From an uncultured Lysobacteraceae bacterium (GTDB taxonomy: Bacteria; Pseudomonadota; Gammaproteobacteria; Xanthomonadales; Rhodanobacteraceae): a stretch of DNA of 9,673 nucleotides. A program made the translations under genes and the position numbers. The stretch covers positions 1 through 9,673 of the forward strand of contig CAMLLF010000093.1 of assembly GCA_946480705.1 (NCBI GenBank), written 5' to 3'. Positions 1 through 6,367 of this stretch are shown piece after piece (position 1 is the first letter of the stretch; every line of letters begins with the position of its first letter). The notes below the pieces were generated by a model, which saw nothing but the letters and a program-made list of their open reading frames with translations, did no database searches and was not told the DNA's origin.

Positions 1-479
1 TCGACAAGCGTCCCGACCGCCTCGCGCAGATGATGGCGCTCGGCACGAACGTCACCGCGCTGTACCCGTACGAGGAATACGTCGCACGCGAAGTCGCGAC
101 GGCCGATCTCGTCGTCGGCGCCGTGCTGATCCCGAGCGCGAAGGCGCCGCACGTCGTCACGCACGAAATGGTCAAGTCGATGGAAGCGGGTTCGGTGCTC
201 GTCGACGTCGCGATCGACCAGGGCGGCTGCTTCGAAACCGCGCGTCCGACGACCTGGGCCGAGCCGACCTACCTCGTCGACGGTGTCACTCATTTCGCCG
301 TGACCAACATGCCGGGCGCCGTGCCGCAGACTTCGTCGCAAGCGATCTCCGCCGCGATTCTGCCGTACGTCCAGCGCATGGCGGCTGGCCCGCAGTGGCG
401 CGAACACGAGTCGCTCAAGCGCGGCATCAACGTCGACGGCGGCCAGATCGTGCACCCGGCGCTCAAGGGCCTGGTCTGA
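1..479 (+). CDS. ald: Alanine dehydrogenase, C-terminal part (5' end outside window)
   Basis: This enzyme oxidatively deaminates L-alanine to pyruvate and ammonia with NAD+, and runs in reverse to assimilate ammonia, in the cytoplasm. The reading frame is open from base 3 and ends at TGA 477-479, so about 158 residues are visible of a family length near 370. The visible part is the end of the NAD-binding domain and the return to the substrate domain. Hallmark stretches are VGAVLIPSAKAPHVVT, VDVAIDQGGCFETARPTT and FAVTNMPGAVPQTSSQA, which match the conserved Ald C-terminal region; the family's catalytic Asp lies in the DVAIDQGG segment. The last 25 or so residues (HESLKRGINVDGGQIVHPAL) are the usual tail. 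A terminator-like hairpin follows 56 nt after the stop, so ald probably ends its own transcript. The ATG at 30 is internal and is not the gene start. Confidence 0.95.
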   Translation, partial: DKRPDRLAQMMALGTNVTALYPYEEYVAREVATADLVVGAVLIPSAKAPHVVTHEMVKSMEAGSVLVDVAIDQGGCFETARPTTWAEPTYLVDGVTHFAVTNMPGAVPQTSSQAISAAILPYVQRMAAGPQWREHESLKRGINVDGGQIVHPALKGLV

Positions 480-534
480 GCCTGCCTCCGGCAGCGGCGC
501 CGCGAAGGCGGCGTCCGCGTCGCGTATGCTCTCT

Positions 535-565
535 GAATCCCCGCCGCGGCGGGGATTCGGTTTTT
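535..565 (+). terminator. Rho-independent terminator of ald (first array copy)
   Basis: A perfect 24-bp palindrome spans 535-558: GAAT, then the core CCCCGCCGCGGCGGGG, then ATTC. As RNA it would form a stem of about 10 bp closed by a CGCG tetraloop. It is followed by GG and five T residues (561-565). The position, 56 nt after the ald stop and on the coding strand, suits an intrinsic terminator. The GG between stem and T-tract is a slight departure from the ideal. Only this copy has the extra GAAT/ATTC pairing that lengthens the stem. Confidence 0.7.
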
Positions 566-696
566 CTGGTTGACCCCGCCGCGGCGGGGATTCGGTTTTC
601 TGGTTGACCCCGCCGCGGCGGGGATTCGGTTTTCTGGTTGACCCCCGCCGCGGCGGGGATTCGGTTTTCTGGTTGACCCCGCCGCGGCGGGGATTC
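535..696 (+). repeat. Tandem array of five terminator-like palindromic units, 34-35 nt period
   Basis: The 16-bp perfect palindrome CCCCGCCGCGGCGGGG occurs five times, at 539-554, 574-589, 608-623, 643-658 and 677-692. The spacer ATTCGGTTTTCTGGTTGA separates the copies. Start-to-start distances are 35, 34, 35 and 34 nt. The two 35-nt steps come from one extra T in the first spacer (tttttc) and one extra C before copy 4. The spacer is otherwise identical in all four intervals. Copies 1-4 each precede a T-rich tract; copy 5 keeps only ATTC and then diverges (agcgctctgg). The near-identity suggests recent expansion by slippage or unequal exchange. The array could act as serial terminators insulating ftsK from ald readthrough, as a cruciform-prone site, or be neutral. 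Confidence 0.9.
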
Positions 697-787
697 AGCG
701 CTCTGGCCGGCCGGATGCTCCGGGGCAGGGGCTGCGCGAGCCTGCTACGATGCCCCGGCGGCGCATCGTTTTCGCGTTCCGAAAGTT

Positions 788-834
788 TTGATTGAACAAC
801 GCCTTGCGGCATATTCCTGAGGTATAGTCCAGCG
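788..834 (+). promoter_or_regulatory. Candidate ftsK promoter, possibly giving a leaderless mRNA
   Basis: TATAGT at 823-828 resembles a -10 box (5 of 6 to TATAAT) and sits 6 nt before the GTG start. A transcript from it would begin at or beside the start codon. No -35 lies at the normal distance; TTGAAC (792-797) is 25 nt away. An alternative pair is TTGATT (788-793) with TATTCC (812-817), spaced 18 nt, which has better spacing but a poor -10. GAGG at 819-822 is 12 nt from the GTG, too far for a good ribosome binding site. The choice between the two promoters cannot be made from sequence alone. Confidence 0.4.
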
Positions 835-3156
835 GTGTCGCGCAACTCCAAAGCCATTCCGGCCCTGACCGGTTCCGAGCAACTGCAGAAGCGGCTGCGC
901 GAAGTCGCCTTCCTGCTGCTGCTGCCGGTCGTGGTCTATCTGCTGGCGTGCCTGCTGAGCTACAGCCCGCAGGACCCGGGCTGGTCGCACGCCGGCGAGC
1001 CGCAGCGCATCCACAATTTCGGCGGCGCGGTTGGTGCCTGGATCGCCGATCTTTCGCTGTACTTCTTCGGCGGCCTCGCCTACGTCTTCCCGCTGCTGCT
1101 GCTCGCCGTCGGCGCCGGCATCCTGCGTCCGCGCGAGGACGCGCCGAAGTCGGCGCTCGAACCCTCATTGCGGCTGATCGGCTTCGTCGCGTTCTTCCTG
1201 AGCGGCAGCGGCCTCGCGCACCTGCATTTCACCGGGCCGAGCCAGTTGCCGGAAAAAGCCGGCGGCATTCTCGGCAAGATGGTCGGTGGCGGGCTGCTGC
1301 ACGGCTTTGGCTTCCTTGGCGCGACGCTGTTCCTGCTCGCGGTATTCCTCGTCGCGGTCACGCTGGCCACGGGCCTGTCCTGGTTCAAGGTCATGGACAC
1401 GATCGGCCGCACGATCCTCGCGTCCGGCGCCTGGCTGCTGGGCAGCCTGAAGAAGGCCGACGATGCGCGCGTCGCGCGCGCGGCGCGGGTCGAGCGCGAG
1501 GAAGTCCGCAAGGTCGAAACGGTCAAGCAGGCCAAGCGCGAGCCGGTGCGAATAGAGAAACCGGCCGCGGTGACCATTGAAAAAAGCGAGCGTGCCGAAC
1601 GCGAGCAGCAGATCCCGCTGTTCGTCGGCGCGGCCGTCGCGGGGGAACTGCCGCCGCTGTCGCTGCTCGACGAGCCCAAGCCGCAGGCCGCGGGGTATTC
1701 CGAGGAAACCCTCGCGGTGCTGTCGCGCCAGGTCGAACTCAAGCTCAAGGATTTCCGCATCGACGCGCAGGTCGTCGGCGTGTATCCGGGGCCGGTCGTC
1801 ACGCGCTTTGAAATGGAGCCCGCCGCGGGCGTGCGCGGCAGCCAGATCAGCAATCTCGACAAGGACATCGCGCGCGGCCTGTCGGTCGTCAGCGTGCGCG
1901 TCGTCGACGTGATCCCGGGCAAGAATGTCATCGGCCTGGAAATTCCGAACACCAAGCGCGAGATGGTCTATCTGTCGGAGATCCTGCGCTCCGACAGATA
2001 CGATGCCTCGAAATCGCCGCTGACGCTCGCCCTCGGCAAGGACATCGGCGGCCGGCCCGCCGTGGCCGATCTCGCGAAGATGCCGCATCTGCTCGTCGCC
2101 GGTACGACCGGCTCGGGCAAGTCGGTCGCGGTCAACGCGATGGTGCTGAGCCTGCTGTACAAAGCCAGCCCGCGCGACGTGCGCATGATCATGATCGACC
2201 CGAAGATGCTGGAGCTCTCGGTCTACGAAGGTATTCCGCATCTGCTCGCGCCGGTCGTCACCGACATGAAAGAAGCGGCCAACGCGCTGCGCTGGTGCGT
2301 CGCGGAAATGGAGCGGCGCTACAAGCTGATGGCTGCGACCGGCGTGCGCAACCTCGCGGGCTTCAACAAGAAGATCAAGGAAGCCGAGGACGCGGGCCAG
2401 CCGCTGCTCGATCCGCTGTTCCGCCCCGATGCGTCGCAGCCCGAGCGTCGCGCCGAGCCGCTGCAGCCGCTGCCCTATATCGTCATCATCATCGACGAAT
2501 TCGCCGACATGATGATGATCGTCGGCAAGAAAGTGGAAGAACTCATCGCGCGTCTCGCGCAGAAGGCGCGCGCCGCGGGCATCCACCTGATCCTCGCGAC
2601 GCAGCGGCCCAGCGTCGACGTGATCACCGGCCTGATCAAGGCCAACATCCCGACGCGCATCGCGTTCCAGGTATCGAGCAAGATCGACTCGCGCACGATC
2701 CTCGACCAGTCCGGTGCCGAGGCGCTGCTCGGCCACGGCGACATGCTCTACCTGCCGCCGGGTACCGCGACGCCGGAACGCGTGCACGGCGCGTTCGTCG
2801 ACGACCATGAAGTGCATCGCGTCGTCGAATGGCTGCGTGCGCAGGGCCGCCCCGAATACATCGAAGGCGTGCTCATGGAAGTGCAGACGACCAACGACGG
2901 CAGGGTCATCGGCGAGACCGGCCTGCCCGAGGAAATCAGCGAAGGCAATGCCGACTACGACGAACTCTACGACCAGGCCGTGCGCATCGTGACCGAGTCG
3001 CGGCGCGCGTCGATCTCGGGTGTACAGCGGCGCCTGAAGATCGGCTACAACCGCGCCGCGCGGCTCGTCGAGCTCATGGAACAGCAGGGCGTCGTCAGCG
3101 CGCCCGAGCACAACGGCAATCGCACCGTGCTCGCACCGCCGCCGCCCGAGCTGTAG
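835..3156 (+). CDS. ftsK: DNA translocase FtsK
   Basis: FtsK is a septum-anchored hexameric ATPase that pumps double-stranded DNA towards the terminus and activates XerCD recombination at dif, coupling chromosome segregation to division. The protein has 773 residues. Hydrophobic segments near 24-43, 63-97, 113-130 and 155-182 form the N-terminal membrane domain. A charged, Lys/Arg/Glu-rich linker (about 205-285) follows, far shorter than the several-hundred-residue linker of E. coli FtsK. The motor spans about 290-670, with Walker A GTTGSGKS (423-430), Walker [11 protein letters not shown] (549-558), and the conserved [20 protein letters not shown] (576-595). The gamma winged-helix domain (about 708-760; [19 protein letters not shown]) is the part that reads KOPS sequences. 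The GTG start is chosen because an in-frame TGA lies at 793-795 and no other ATG, GTG or TTG falls in frame between them. The next gene begins 34 nt downstream. Confidence 0.97.
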   Translation: MSRNSKAIPALTGSEQLQKRLREVAFLLLLPVVVYLLACLLSYSPQDPGWSHAGEPQRIHNFGGAVGAWIADLSLYFFGGLAYVFPLLLLAVGAGILRPREDAPKSALEPSLRLIGFVAFFLSGSGLAHLHFTGPSQLPEKAGGILGKMVGGGLLHGFGFLGATLFLLAVFLVAVTLATGLSWFKVMDTIGRTILASGAWLLGSLKKADDARVARAARVEREEVRKVETVKQAKREPVRIEKPAAVTIEKSERAEREQQIPLFVGAAVAGELPPLSLLDEPKPQAAGYSEETLAVLSRQVELKLKDFRIDAQVVGVYPGPVVTRFEMEPAAGVRGSQISNLDKDIARGLSVVSVRVVDVIPGKNVIGLEIPNTKREMVYLSEILRSDRYDASKSPLTLALGKDIGGRPAVADLAKMPHLLVAGTTGSGKSVAVNAMVLSLLYKASPRDVRMIMIDPKMLELSVYEGIPHLLAPVVTDMKEAANALRWCVAEMERRYKLMAATGVRNLAGFNKKIKEAEDAGQPLLDPLFRPDASQPERRAEPLQPLPYIVIIIDEFADMMMIVGKKVEELIARLAQKARAAGIHLILATQRPSVDVITGLIKANIPTRIAFQVSSKIDSRTILDQSGAEALLGHGDMLYLPPGTATPERVHGAFVDDHEVHRVVEWLRAQGRPEYIEGVLMEVQTTNDGRVIGETGLPEEISEGNADYDELYDQAVRIVTESRRASISGVQRRLKIGYNRAARLVELMEQQGVVSAPEHNGNRTVLAPPPPEL

Positions 3157-3190
3157 AAAAACGATCACCGATTTCAACGACGAGGACGTC

Positions 3191-4300
3191 ATGAACACCG
3201 CGGCACGAGGAATGGATCAGAGCGGGCAACGGCGGGCGACAGTGTGGGCGCTCGGCTTCGCGTTCGCGGTCTATCTGTTCAGCTGGCTGATGCTGCGCAG
3301 TCCGCCGGACTGGCTGCGCGCTGCCGACGGCCTGCCGCAATGGCCGATCGCGTTCGACCTGCTGCTGACCGTGCCGGCCGTCTACTGGTGGCTGCATCGC
3401 CGCGATCGCCGTCGCGCCTGGCTCGGCGCATTCGCGCTGGCCGGTTGCGGCATCTGGGTCGCGACGCTGCTGCTGCCCGATACTGACGGGCCGATCTGGT
3501 CGGGCCTGCGCCTCGCACGCACGGTCGGCATCGGCATCGTCGTGCTCATCGAAGTCGGCATCGTCGTCGGCATGCTGCGCTTCGTCGCCGTGCTCGCACG
3601 CGACGGCAATCCCGACTACGCGCTGCGCGACGGCCTGCGTCACCGCCTCGGCACGACGCTCGCCGCGCGCATCATGGCCTTCGACCTGCGCATGTGGCTG
3701 CACGTGTTCGCGGGCTCGCGCCGCCGGTGGACCTATGCCGGCGACACGCATTTCCGCTACGACCGCAAGGACGGCAATGCGGGCAACCAGCAGGCATTCC
3801 TGATCCTCATGCTGATCGACCTGCCGGTCGGCCACACCATGCTCATGCTGTTTGCGAGCACGACGGCGGCCTGGGTGCTGACCGTGCTGACGCTGCTGTC
3901 GCTCGCGCTGATGTTCGCGCATTACCGCGCGACCCTGCGTTGTCCGATCTCGCTGTCGCGCGACGCGCTGTATCTGCGCTACGGCCTGGCCGTCGCCGAA
4001 GCGGCCGTGCCGCTGACGGCGATCGCGCAGGCGCAGGCGCTGTCGAATCGCGACGGCGTCGGCCGCCGGGCGCCCGGCCTGCTGCGCCTTTGCGATGCCG
4101 GCGAGCCGAACCTGCGCCTCGTGCTGCACGAACCGGTCACGATTGCCGGCTGGTTCGGCATCGAGCGTCGCATCGACACGATCGCGCTCGGCCTTGATCA
4201 GCCGCGCGAATTCCTCGCCGAGCTGAACGCGCGCCTCGCGGCGCGGGAACCCGCTGCACGCGCGCCGGTCCACGGCGCAACCACCGCTGCCGACGACTGA
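3191..4300 (+). CDS. Unassigned polytopic inner-membrane protein with soluble C-terminal domain
   Basis: I do not recognise this 369-residue protein with certainty. It has hydrophobic segments near 17-36, 52-68, 76-95, 112-136, 202-222 and 225-245, with a polar stretch of about 65 residues between the fourth and fifth. A soluble region of about 100 residues follows (248-350). That region has short alternating strands (ISLSRDALYLRYGL, AVPLTAIAQAQAL, LRLVLHEPVTIAGWFG, RIDTIALGLDQP) and a final helix FLAELNARL. This reminds me of the bacterial PH-like domains attached to membrane proteins, an inference from pattern only. The start has a GAGGA ribosome binding site at 3182-3186, 4 nt before the ATG; a second ATG at 3212 has a GAGG only 1 nt away and is less likely. 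The gene lies 34 nt after ftsK and 3 nt before lolA, so it is probably co-transcribed with both, suggesting an envelope role. Start and reality of the gene are secure; function is not. Confidence 0.85.
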   Translation: MNTAARGMDQSGQRRATVWALGFAFAVYLFSWLMLRSPPDWLRAADGLPQWPIAFDLLLTVPAVYWWLHRRDRRRAWLGAFALAGCGIWVATLLLPDTDGPIWSGLRLARTVGIGIVVLIEVGIVVGMLRFVAVLARDGNPDYALRDGLRHRLGTTLAARIMAFDLRMWLHVFAGSRRRWTYAGDTHFRYDRKDGNAGNQQAFLILMLIDLPVGHTMLMLFASTTAAWVLTVLTLLSLALMFAHYRATLRCPISLSRDALYLRYGLAVAEAAVPLTAIAQAQALSNRDGVGRRAPGLLRLCDAGEPNLRLVLHEPVTIAGWFGIERRIDTIALGLDQPREFLAELNARLAAREPAARAPVHGATTAADD

Positions 4301-4303
4301 GCC

Positions 4304-4987
4304 ATGCCGATCCGCCTGCTTGCCCTGTGCCTTCTCTGCGTCTCTACCGGCGCGTCCGCCGAAACCGCGCGCGCGCGCCTCGATGCGTTCGCCAAAGGAC
4401 TGCAATCGGTCTCCGCCGATTTCGCACAGAGTGTCTTCGACCCGAACGGCCAGCCCGGCAAGAAAACCTCGGGCACCCTCGCCGTGCAGGCGCCGCGGCA
4501 GCTGCGCTGGGAAGTGGACAAGCCCTACCAGCAGCTCGTCGTCGCCGACGGCATGCACGTCTGGATCTACGACCCGGATCTCGAGCAGGTCACCGTGCGC
4601 AACCAGGGGGTCGAGGAAGCCCACAGCCCGCTGACCGTGCTGACCGACGTCAGCCAGATCGATCGCGACTTCGTCGCGAGCGAACAGGGCGAACGCGACG
4701 GTCTGCGCTGGCTGCGTCTCGCGCCCAAGGGCAAGGACGCCGAGTTCGAATACGCCGATCTCGGCTTCGGCTGCGCCGAGGCGGGCAGGACCGAATGCGG
4801 CGGCGCCGTCGCGTTCAGTCGCATGGTGTTCAAGGACACGCTCGGCAATCGCACCGAGACGCGCTATGCGAACTGGCAGCGCAATCCCAAGCTCGCCGCC
4901 GACCGCTTCACGTTCAAGCCGCCGGCCGGCGTCGACGTGATCGGCGACGTCAAGCCCGAAGCGGAAGTGCATCCGATCAAAGACTGA
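4304..4987 (+). CDS. lolA: Outer-membrane lipoprotein carrier protein LolA
   Basis: LolA is the periplasmic chaperone that takes lipoproteins released by the LolCDE transporter and delivers them to LolB at the outer membrane. The 227-residue product starts with a Sec signal peptide (MPIRLLALCLLCVSTGASA, cleavage expected after residue 19). The mature part follows the LolA pattern: DFAQSVFDPNG (39-49), GTLAVQAPRQLRWEVDKPY (57-75), DGMHVWIYDPDLEQVTVR (82-99) and the C-terminal FTFKPPAGVDVI (202-213). The length is slightly above the usual 200 or so, partly from a loop near 150-170 containing Cys157 and Cys165. The gene starts 3 nt after the preceding stop with no clear ribosome binding site, so translational coupling is likely. 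Its stop overlaps the next start by 1 nt (TGATG). Confidence 0.93.
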   Translation: MPIRLLALCLLCVSTGASAETARARLDAFAKGLQSVSADFAQSVFDPNGQPGKKTSGTLAVQAPRQLRWEVDKPYQQLVVADGMHVWIYDPDLEQVTVRNQGVEEAHSPLTVLTDVSQIDRDFVASEQGERDGLRWLRLAPKGKDAEFEYADLGFGCAEAGRTECGGAVAFSRMVFKDTLGNRTETRYANWQRNPKLAADRFTFKPPAGVDVIGDVKPEAEVHPIKD

Positions 4988-5664
4988 TGATCGTCGCCTC
5001 CCTGCCTCGCTGGGTCGGTTTCGGCGCGTTTGCGCTGGCGTCGGTCGCCGGCATGGTCAACGCGGTCGGATTTCTTGCGTTCGGCCATCAGGCGATCACC
5101 CATCTCACCGGCACGACGACGCTGTTCGGCGTCGCCCTCGCGCAGGGGCAGACCGCACTTGCGCTCGACCTGCTCGCGTTTCTCGGCGCGTTCATCACCG
5201 GCGCGGCAGTCAGCGGCGCGATCGTGGCCGACAGCACGCTGCGGCTCGGCCGGCGCTACGGCGTCGCGCTGATGCTCGAATCGGCGCTGCTGCTGTTCGC
5301 GATTCCGCTGCTGCGCAGCCATTCGACGATCGGCATCTGCATCGCGAGCGCCGCCTGCGGCCTGCAGAACGCGATGGCCAGCACCTACAGCGGCGCGGTG
5401 CTGCGCACGACGCACGTATCGGGAATTCTCACGGATCTCGGCATCATGGCCGGCCAGCGCATCCGTGGCCTCGGCCACGATTCGCGCCGGCGCAACCTCT
5501 ATCTGCTGATCGTGCTCGGCTTCGCGCTCGGCGCGACGATCGGCGGTGTCGGCTTCGCGCGATTGCAGGAGACGGTGCTGCTGCTGCCCGCGGCGCTGAC
5601 CGGCGCGGGCGGATTGGCCTATGCCGTCTATCGCCACCGCGTGCTGCGGCGCGAGGCAGGCTGA
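4987..5664 (+). CDS. DUF1275 / YoaK-family membrane protein
   Basis: The product is 225 residues and very hydrophobic, with about six membrane segments (near 10-30, 42-60, 62-82, 92-110, 115-132, 170-212). The match to the DUF1275 (YoaK) family rests on AGMVNAVGFLAFG (21-33), THLTGTTT (38-45) and a highly characteristic stretch, GLQNAMASTYSGAVLRTTHV (125-144) continuing as SGILTDLG. The biochemical role of this family is not established. The start used is the ATG at 4987, which overlaps the lolA stop as TGATG. The frame stays open upstream into lolA, but that part is an Arg-rich shadow translation with no membrane or family features. The gene ends 2 nt from the stop of the convergent minus-strand gene, leaving no room for a dedicated terminator. 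Confidence 0.88.
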   Translation: MIVASLPRWVGFGAFALASVAGMVNAVGFLAFGHQAITHLTGTTTLFGVALAQGQTALALDLLAFLGAFITGAAVSGAIVADSTLRLGRRYGVALMLESALLLFAIPLLRSHSTIGICIASAACGLQNAMASTYSGAVLRTTHVSGILTDLGIMAGQRIRGLGHDSRRRNLYLLIVLGFALGATIGGVGFARLQETVLLLPAALTGAGGLAYAVYRHRVLRREAG

Positions 5665-5666
5665 AA

Positions 5667-6245
5667 TCAGCTCTCGAAATCGTCGGCGAAGAGCGCGTCG
5701 GCCGGAATCACGGCGGCCGCACCGGTGTCATCGAAGCACCAGCCGTGAAGCGTGACCGGAAAGCCGAGCCCGCTCGCCGTCGACAGCACGAGCCAGCCGT
5801 AGTTGAGCTGGCCGCTCTGTTCGTTGCGAAAGCGCACGCCGAGAAATCCTCGCGCGATGCCGGCCTGCCAGGCCGACACGTCGCCGGTGATGCCCGCGCG
5901 CGAATACGGCTGCTCCGGGCCGATCGTCGCGCCGGGCGCGAGCACGGCGTAGCTGTCCGCGCTGGTCACGACGCCGCCGTTGCCGGTCGAGGCCTGTCCC
6001 CAGTAGAAGCGCAACTGGTCCGCCGGCGTCGTGCTCGCCGCCGCATAGGGATTGAAATCGAAGCCCGGCGCGCCGCCCTCCGACGGCGCGGAGACGCCCG
6101 TCAGCAGATTGATGTAGAGGCCTTCGGTCGTGGCCGGGATCGCGAGATCCGCATTCGCGACGCAGCGGATCTCGGCAGCGGCGGGCAGGGCGCCCAGGCC
6201 GAAGGCCGCGGCGATGAAACAGCGAAGGGCAGGGCATGCGGACAC
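5667..6245 (-). CDS. Secreted protein of unknown function with C-terminal LFADDFES tag
   Basis: This 192-residue protein has a clear signal peptide (residues 1-24, hydrophobic core FIAAAFGLGALPAAA, cleavage before E25). The mature part is rich in Gly, Ala, Ser and Thr and has two Cys (28 and 170) that could form a disulfide. Residues 133-180 hold a pattern I associate with exported beta-rich proteins carrying C-terminal sorting tags: GFLGVRFRNEQSGQLNYGW, then GFPVTLHGWCFDDTGAAAVI. The protein ends in LFADDFES, close to the IFADGFE-type endings I recall on many exported proteins of Lysobacterales; both comparisons are from memory. The GTG start at 6245 is preferred because GGAG lies 7 nt upstream and it places the signal peptide at the N terminus. 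The longer ATG start at 6311 would add 22 Arg-rich residues and has no ribosome binding site. It is the only minus-strand gene in the window. Confidence 0.75.
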   Translation of the reverse strand: MSACPALRCFIAAAFGLGALPAAAEIRCVANADLAIPATTEGLYINLLTGVSAPSEGGAPGFDFNPYAAASTTPADQLRFYWGQASTGNGGVVTSADSYAVLAPGATIGPEQPYSRAGITGDVSAWQAGIARGFLGVRFRNEQSGQLNYGWLVLSTASGLGFPVTLHGWCFDDTGAAAVIPADALFADDFES

Positions 6246-6252
6246 GGCGGTA

Positions 6253-6256
6253 CTCC
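6253..6256 (-). promoter_or_regulatory. Ribosome binding site GGAG deciding the secreted-protein start
   Basis: On the minus strand GGAG is followed by seven bases (TACCGCC) and then GTG at 6245-6243. This ideal spacing supports the GTG start over the upstream ATG at 6311, which has no purine-rich stretch before it. Confidence 0.6.
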
Positions 6257-6355
6257 GGCGGGCGAGCGGCGAACCGTAGCAGACCCGCAGGGAGCGAGCG
6301 CGGGATTCCATCTGTGCACATTTGATCGCTGATGCCGCAGCGGGGGACGAACCGC

Positions 6356-6367
6356 TACTCTATCGCC
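6356..6367 (+). promoter_or_regulatory. Weak -10-like box before rarA
   Basis: TACTCT at 6356-6361 stands 6 nt before the rarA ATG, the same spacing as TATAGT before the ftsK GTG. No Shine-Dalgarno sequence is visible upstream of this ATG, so a leaderless mRNA is possible. The match to TATAAT is weak (T1, A2, T6 only) and I see no -35 at proper distance. The divergent region it lies in (6246-6367) must also hold the promoter of the minus-strand gene. Confidence 0.25.

Larger units (their letters stand above)
480..834. other. ald-ftsK intergenic region
   Basis: This 355-bp stretch carries no credible gene. It begins with a small hairpin (CGCCGC at 498-503 pairing with GCGGCG at 508-513, loop GAAG) of doubtful significance. 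The terminator-like tandem array follows at 535-696. Bases 697-834 hold the ftsK promoter candidates and a GC-rich leader. A TG-n-TACGAT extended -10-like string at 743-751 has no recognisable -35 and no gene just after it. The open frames through the array merely translate the repeat. Confidence 0.8.

Noticed and set aside
535..696. The tandem array as a CRISPR array
   Set aside because: The intervals between palindromes are nearly identical rather than unique spacers, the period is 34-35 nt in total, and no cas gene is present.
723..730. KOPS-like GGGCAGGG octamers at 723-730, 6183-6190 and 6227-6234, all on the plus strand
   Set aside because: In DNA this GC-rich, about two GGGNAGGG matches per strand are expected by chance in 9.7 kb, so three on one strand and none seen on the other is not convincing. 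KOPS sequence in this lineage may also differ from E. coli.
395..795. Small plus-strand open frames through the tandem array, reading as VDPRRGGDSVF-type repeats
   Set aside because: The peptide repeat is just a translation of the DNA repeat; there is no ribosome binding site and no conserved protein feature.
1165..4972. Long minus-strand open frames at 1165-3198 and 3095-4972, and similar ones at 4864-5637 and 6101-7552
   Set aside because: They are Arg-, Ala- and His-rich antisense shadows of ftsK, lolA, DUF1275 and rarA, made long by the high GC content. They show no domain, signal or membrane pattern.
4327..4986. Upstream extension of the DUF1275 frame and, at 7585-7728, of the MFS frame
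   Set aside because: Both extensions overlap a well-supported gene in another frame and are Arg-rich with no features; the overlapping ATG codons at 4987 and 7729 are the natural starts.
6246..6311. Upstream ATG at 6311 as the start of the minus-strand secreted protein
   Set aside because: It would put 22 Arg-rich residues ahead of the signal peptide and lacks a ribosome binding site, whereas GTG 6245 has GGAG at 7 nt.
6332..6367. Upstream ATG at 6332 as the rarA start
   Set aside because: It would add 12 residues (MPQRGTNRYSIA) not typical of the family and has no ribosome binding site; the ATG at 6368 fits the usual N terminus.
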